The notes under the pieces were generated by a model. The model made no database searches. It had not been told where the DNA came from and saw only the letters and a list, made by a program, of their open reading frames with translations. A program made the translations under genes and the position numbers. A stretch of DNA of 21,575 nucleotides, taken from the NCBI GenBank assembly GCA_937926195.1, contig CALEXZ010000158.1, forward strand, positions 1-21,575. The letters run 5' to 3'. Positions 20,626-21,575 of this stretch are shown in pieces. Every line of letters starts with the position of its first letter. Position 1 is the first letter of the stretch. Origin of the DNA: an uncultured Actinomyces sp. (GTDB lineage Bacteria > Actinomycetota > Actinomycetes > Actinomycetales > Actinomycetaceae).

Positions 20626-21575
20626 TCACTCCAGACGGCTGCGGACCAGGCTGTGCGGTGGCCGCGCGGCCACCCGGGCCACGACCATCCCCAAGGCGAC
20701 CACGACCGTGACCGCCACGGCCAGCATCGCCCATGTCGTCGGCAGGGTGTGCCAGGCCGCGAAGCCGTCGGGGTAGATGCGTCTCCGCCAGGCGACCACG
20801 TAGGTGCCGACCGCCCAGCCCACCACCGCGCCCAGGGGGACCCCCAGGCCCAGGACGAGCGCCGCGTGCGCCGTCATCGTGCGCCGCAGGAAGCGTGGCC
20901 GCGCCCCCAGGGCGTGCATCGTGACCAGGTCGGGCAGCGCCTGGCTGCGCACGAGGGCGAGGCTGACTCCCAGGGCGGACAGTGCGAAGAGCACCGCGAC
21001 GGCGAAGGCGGCCAGCCCCGTCCTCCCGCCCCACGGGCTGGCCTGCGCATCCCGGCCCGCGGAGACCATGAGCAGGTCGGTGCGTTCCTTGAGGATGTCC
21101 TTGGCACGCTCCACCTCCGCGGGGGTCAGGTCGCGGGAGGTCTCCAGGATCGCACCGACGTAGACGGGAGAGGCGTCGCCGAACCCGAGCTCCGCCAAGG
21201 TCTGAGGCGTCATGACGACCGAGGCCGCCAGGCGCGGCAGGAAGAAGCCGGGCACCTCCACGGTGCCCACGGTGTGTCCGAGGGTGTCCAGCTCAGCGAT
21301 GACGACCGTCCCGTCGTCGGCGATCCGGGTGGCGTCGTTGACGACGACGCCGCCCTCCTCCAGCATCTGGGCCGCCTGCTCGGCACCGGGCAGCCTTGTG
21401 GCGCGCATCGTCTCGGCGTCCATGACGAGCACAGCACCGCCCAGCCACCAGGGAAGCGCGTACCCGGCGGTGTAGCCACGGAACGAGCCGACGCAGACCA
21501 CCTCCGAGCGCCCCAGCACCGAGCCGATGGACGCCAGCAGGCCGTCGCGCTCGTCGCACTCCTCCCCGGGGGCGG
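20626..21575 (-). CDS. FtsX-like ABC permease, C-terminal part (cut by window edge)
   Basis: The frame is open from the stop at 20626 to the right edge, so the true start lies outside; a GTG at 21519 is internal, because reading continues upstream in frame. About 316 residues are visible. The N-terminal portion is an extracytoplasmic domain (VYVGAILETSRDLTPAEVERA and similar). Three membrane helices follow in the last 130 residues (near AAFAVAVLFALSALGVSLAL, LVLGLGVPLGAVVGWAVGTY and WAMLAVAVTVVVALGMVVA). Between helices 1 and 2, MHALGARPRFLRRTM is the FtsX-type cytoplasmic motif. It is probably the last gene of a fourth ABC system whose ATPase would lie beyond the edge. Substrate unknown. Confidence 0.88.
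   Translation of the reverse strand, partial: APGEECDERDGLLASIGSVLGRSEVVCVGSFRGYTAGYALPWWLGGAVLVMDAETMRATRLPGAEQAAQMLEEGGVVVNDATRIADDGTVVIAELDTLGHTVGTVEVPGFFLPRLAASVVMTPQTLAELGFGDASPVYVGAILETSRDLTPAEVERAKDILKERTDLLMVSAGRDAQASPWGGRTGLAAFAVAVLFALSALGVSLALVRSQALPDLVTMHALGARPRFLRRTMTAHAALVLGLGVPLGAVVGWAVGTYVVAWRRRIYPDGFAAWHTLPTTWAMLAVAVTVVVALGMVVARVAARPPHSLVRSRLE

Noticed and set aside
1..21575. A lantibiotic or bacteriocin biosynthesis cluster around the LanFEG-like transporter
   Set aside because: No precursor peptide, dehydratase, cyclase or protease gene was recognised; only sensing and transport genes are present.

Overview
The window is GC-rich (about 70% by eye) with strong G/C third-position bias, GTG starts and many ATGA/GTGA stop-start overlaps. 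Together with an Excalibur lipoprotein, a Tat-exported phosphodiester glycosidase and LuxR-type two-component/ABC modules, this points to a high-GC actinobacterium. An Actinomyces-like member of the Actinomycetaceae is my best guess; it rests on overall impression, not a search. I saw no tRNA, rRNA, CRISPR array, insertion sequence or phage gene.

Layout. 1-309: a regulatory region with two 17-bp sites in opposite orientation. 310-1335: a LacI-family regulator. 1406-6396: module A, a histidine kinase and NarL/LuxR-type response regulator on the minus strand, divergent from an ABC ATPase and two ABC-2 permeases; an 18-bp perfect palindrome lies between the two operons. 6464-6554: strong hairpins ending module A and the convergent catalase gene. 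6574-7854: a monofunctional heme catalase lacking, in frame, roughly 150 residues that normally carry the proximal heme-ligand tyrosine. 8165-10295: a two-gene envelope glycan cassette, a Tat-exported phosphodiester glycosidase followed by a GT2-GtrA fusion. 10377-10862: an Excalibur lipoprotein on the minus strand. 11101-16505: module B, an OmpR-type regulator, sensor kinase, MacB/LolD-type ATPase and large FtsX permease, all on the plus strand. 16526-20596: module C, a second LuxR-type regulator/kinase pair divergent from an ATPase and two permeases. 20626 to the right edge: the C-terminal part of another FtsX-like permease, minus strand, cut by the window end.

How it fits together. Three complete two-component/ABC transporter modules sit in about 19 kb. 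Each has its own candidate regulator site in the promoter region: a palindrome plus a third half-site in A, a PhoB-like 11-bp-period direct repeat in B, and three heptamers in C. The arrangement suggests envelope-stress or antimicrobial-peptide sensing with dedicated transport; no ligand can be read from the sequence. The glycan cassette and lipoprotein also act at the envelope. The most striking observation is the catalase: the distal pocket (HAKG, RFSTVAGE, GNNTP) is intact but the proximal-ligand segment is absent, so an open and otherwise healthy-looking gene is predicted to make an inactive or very unusual enzyme.
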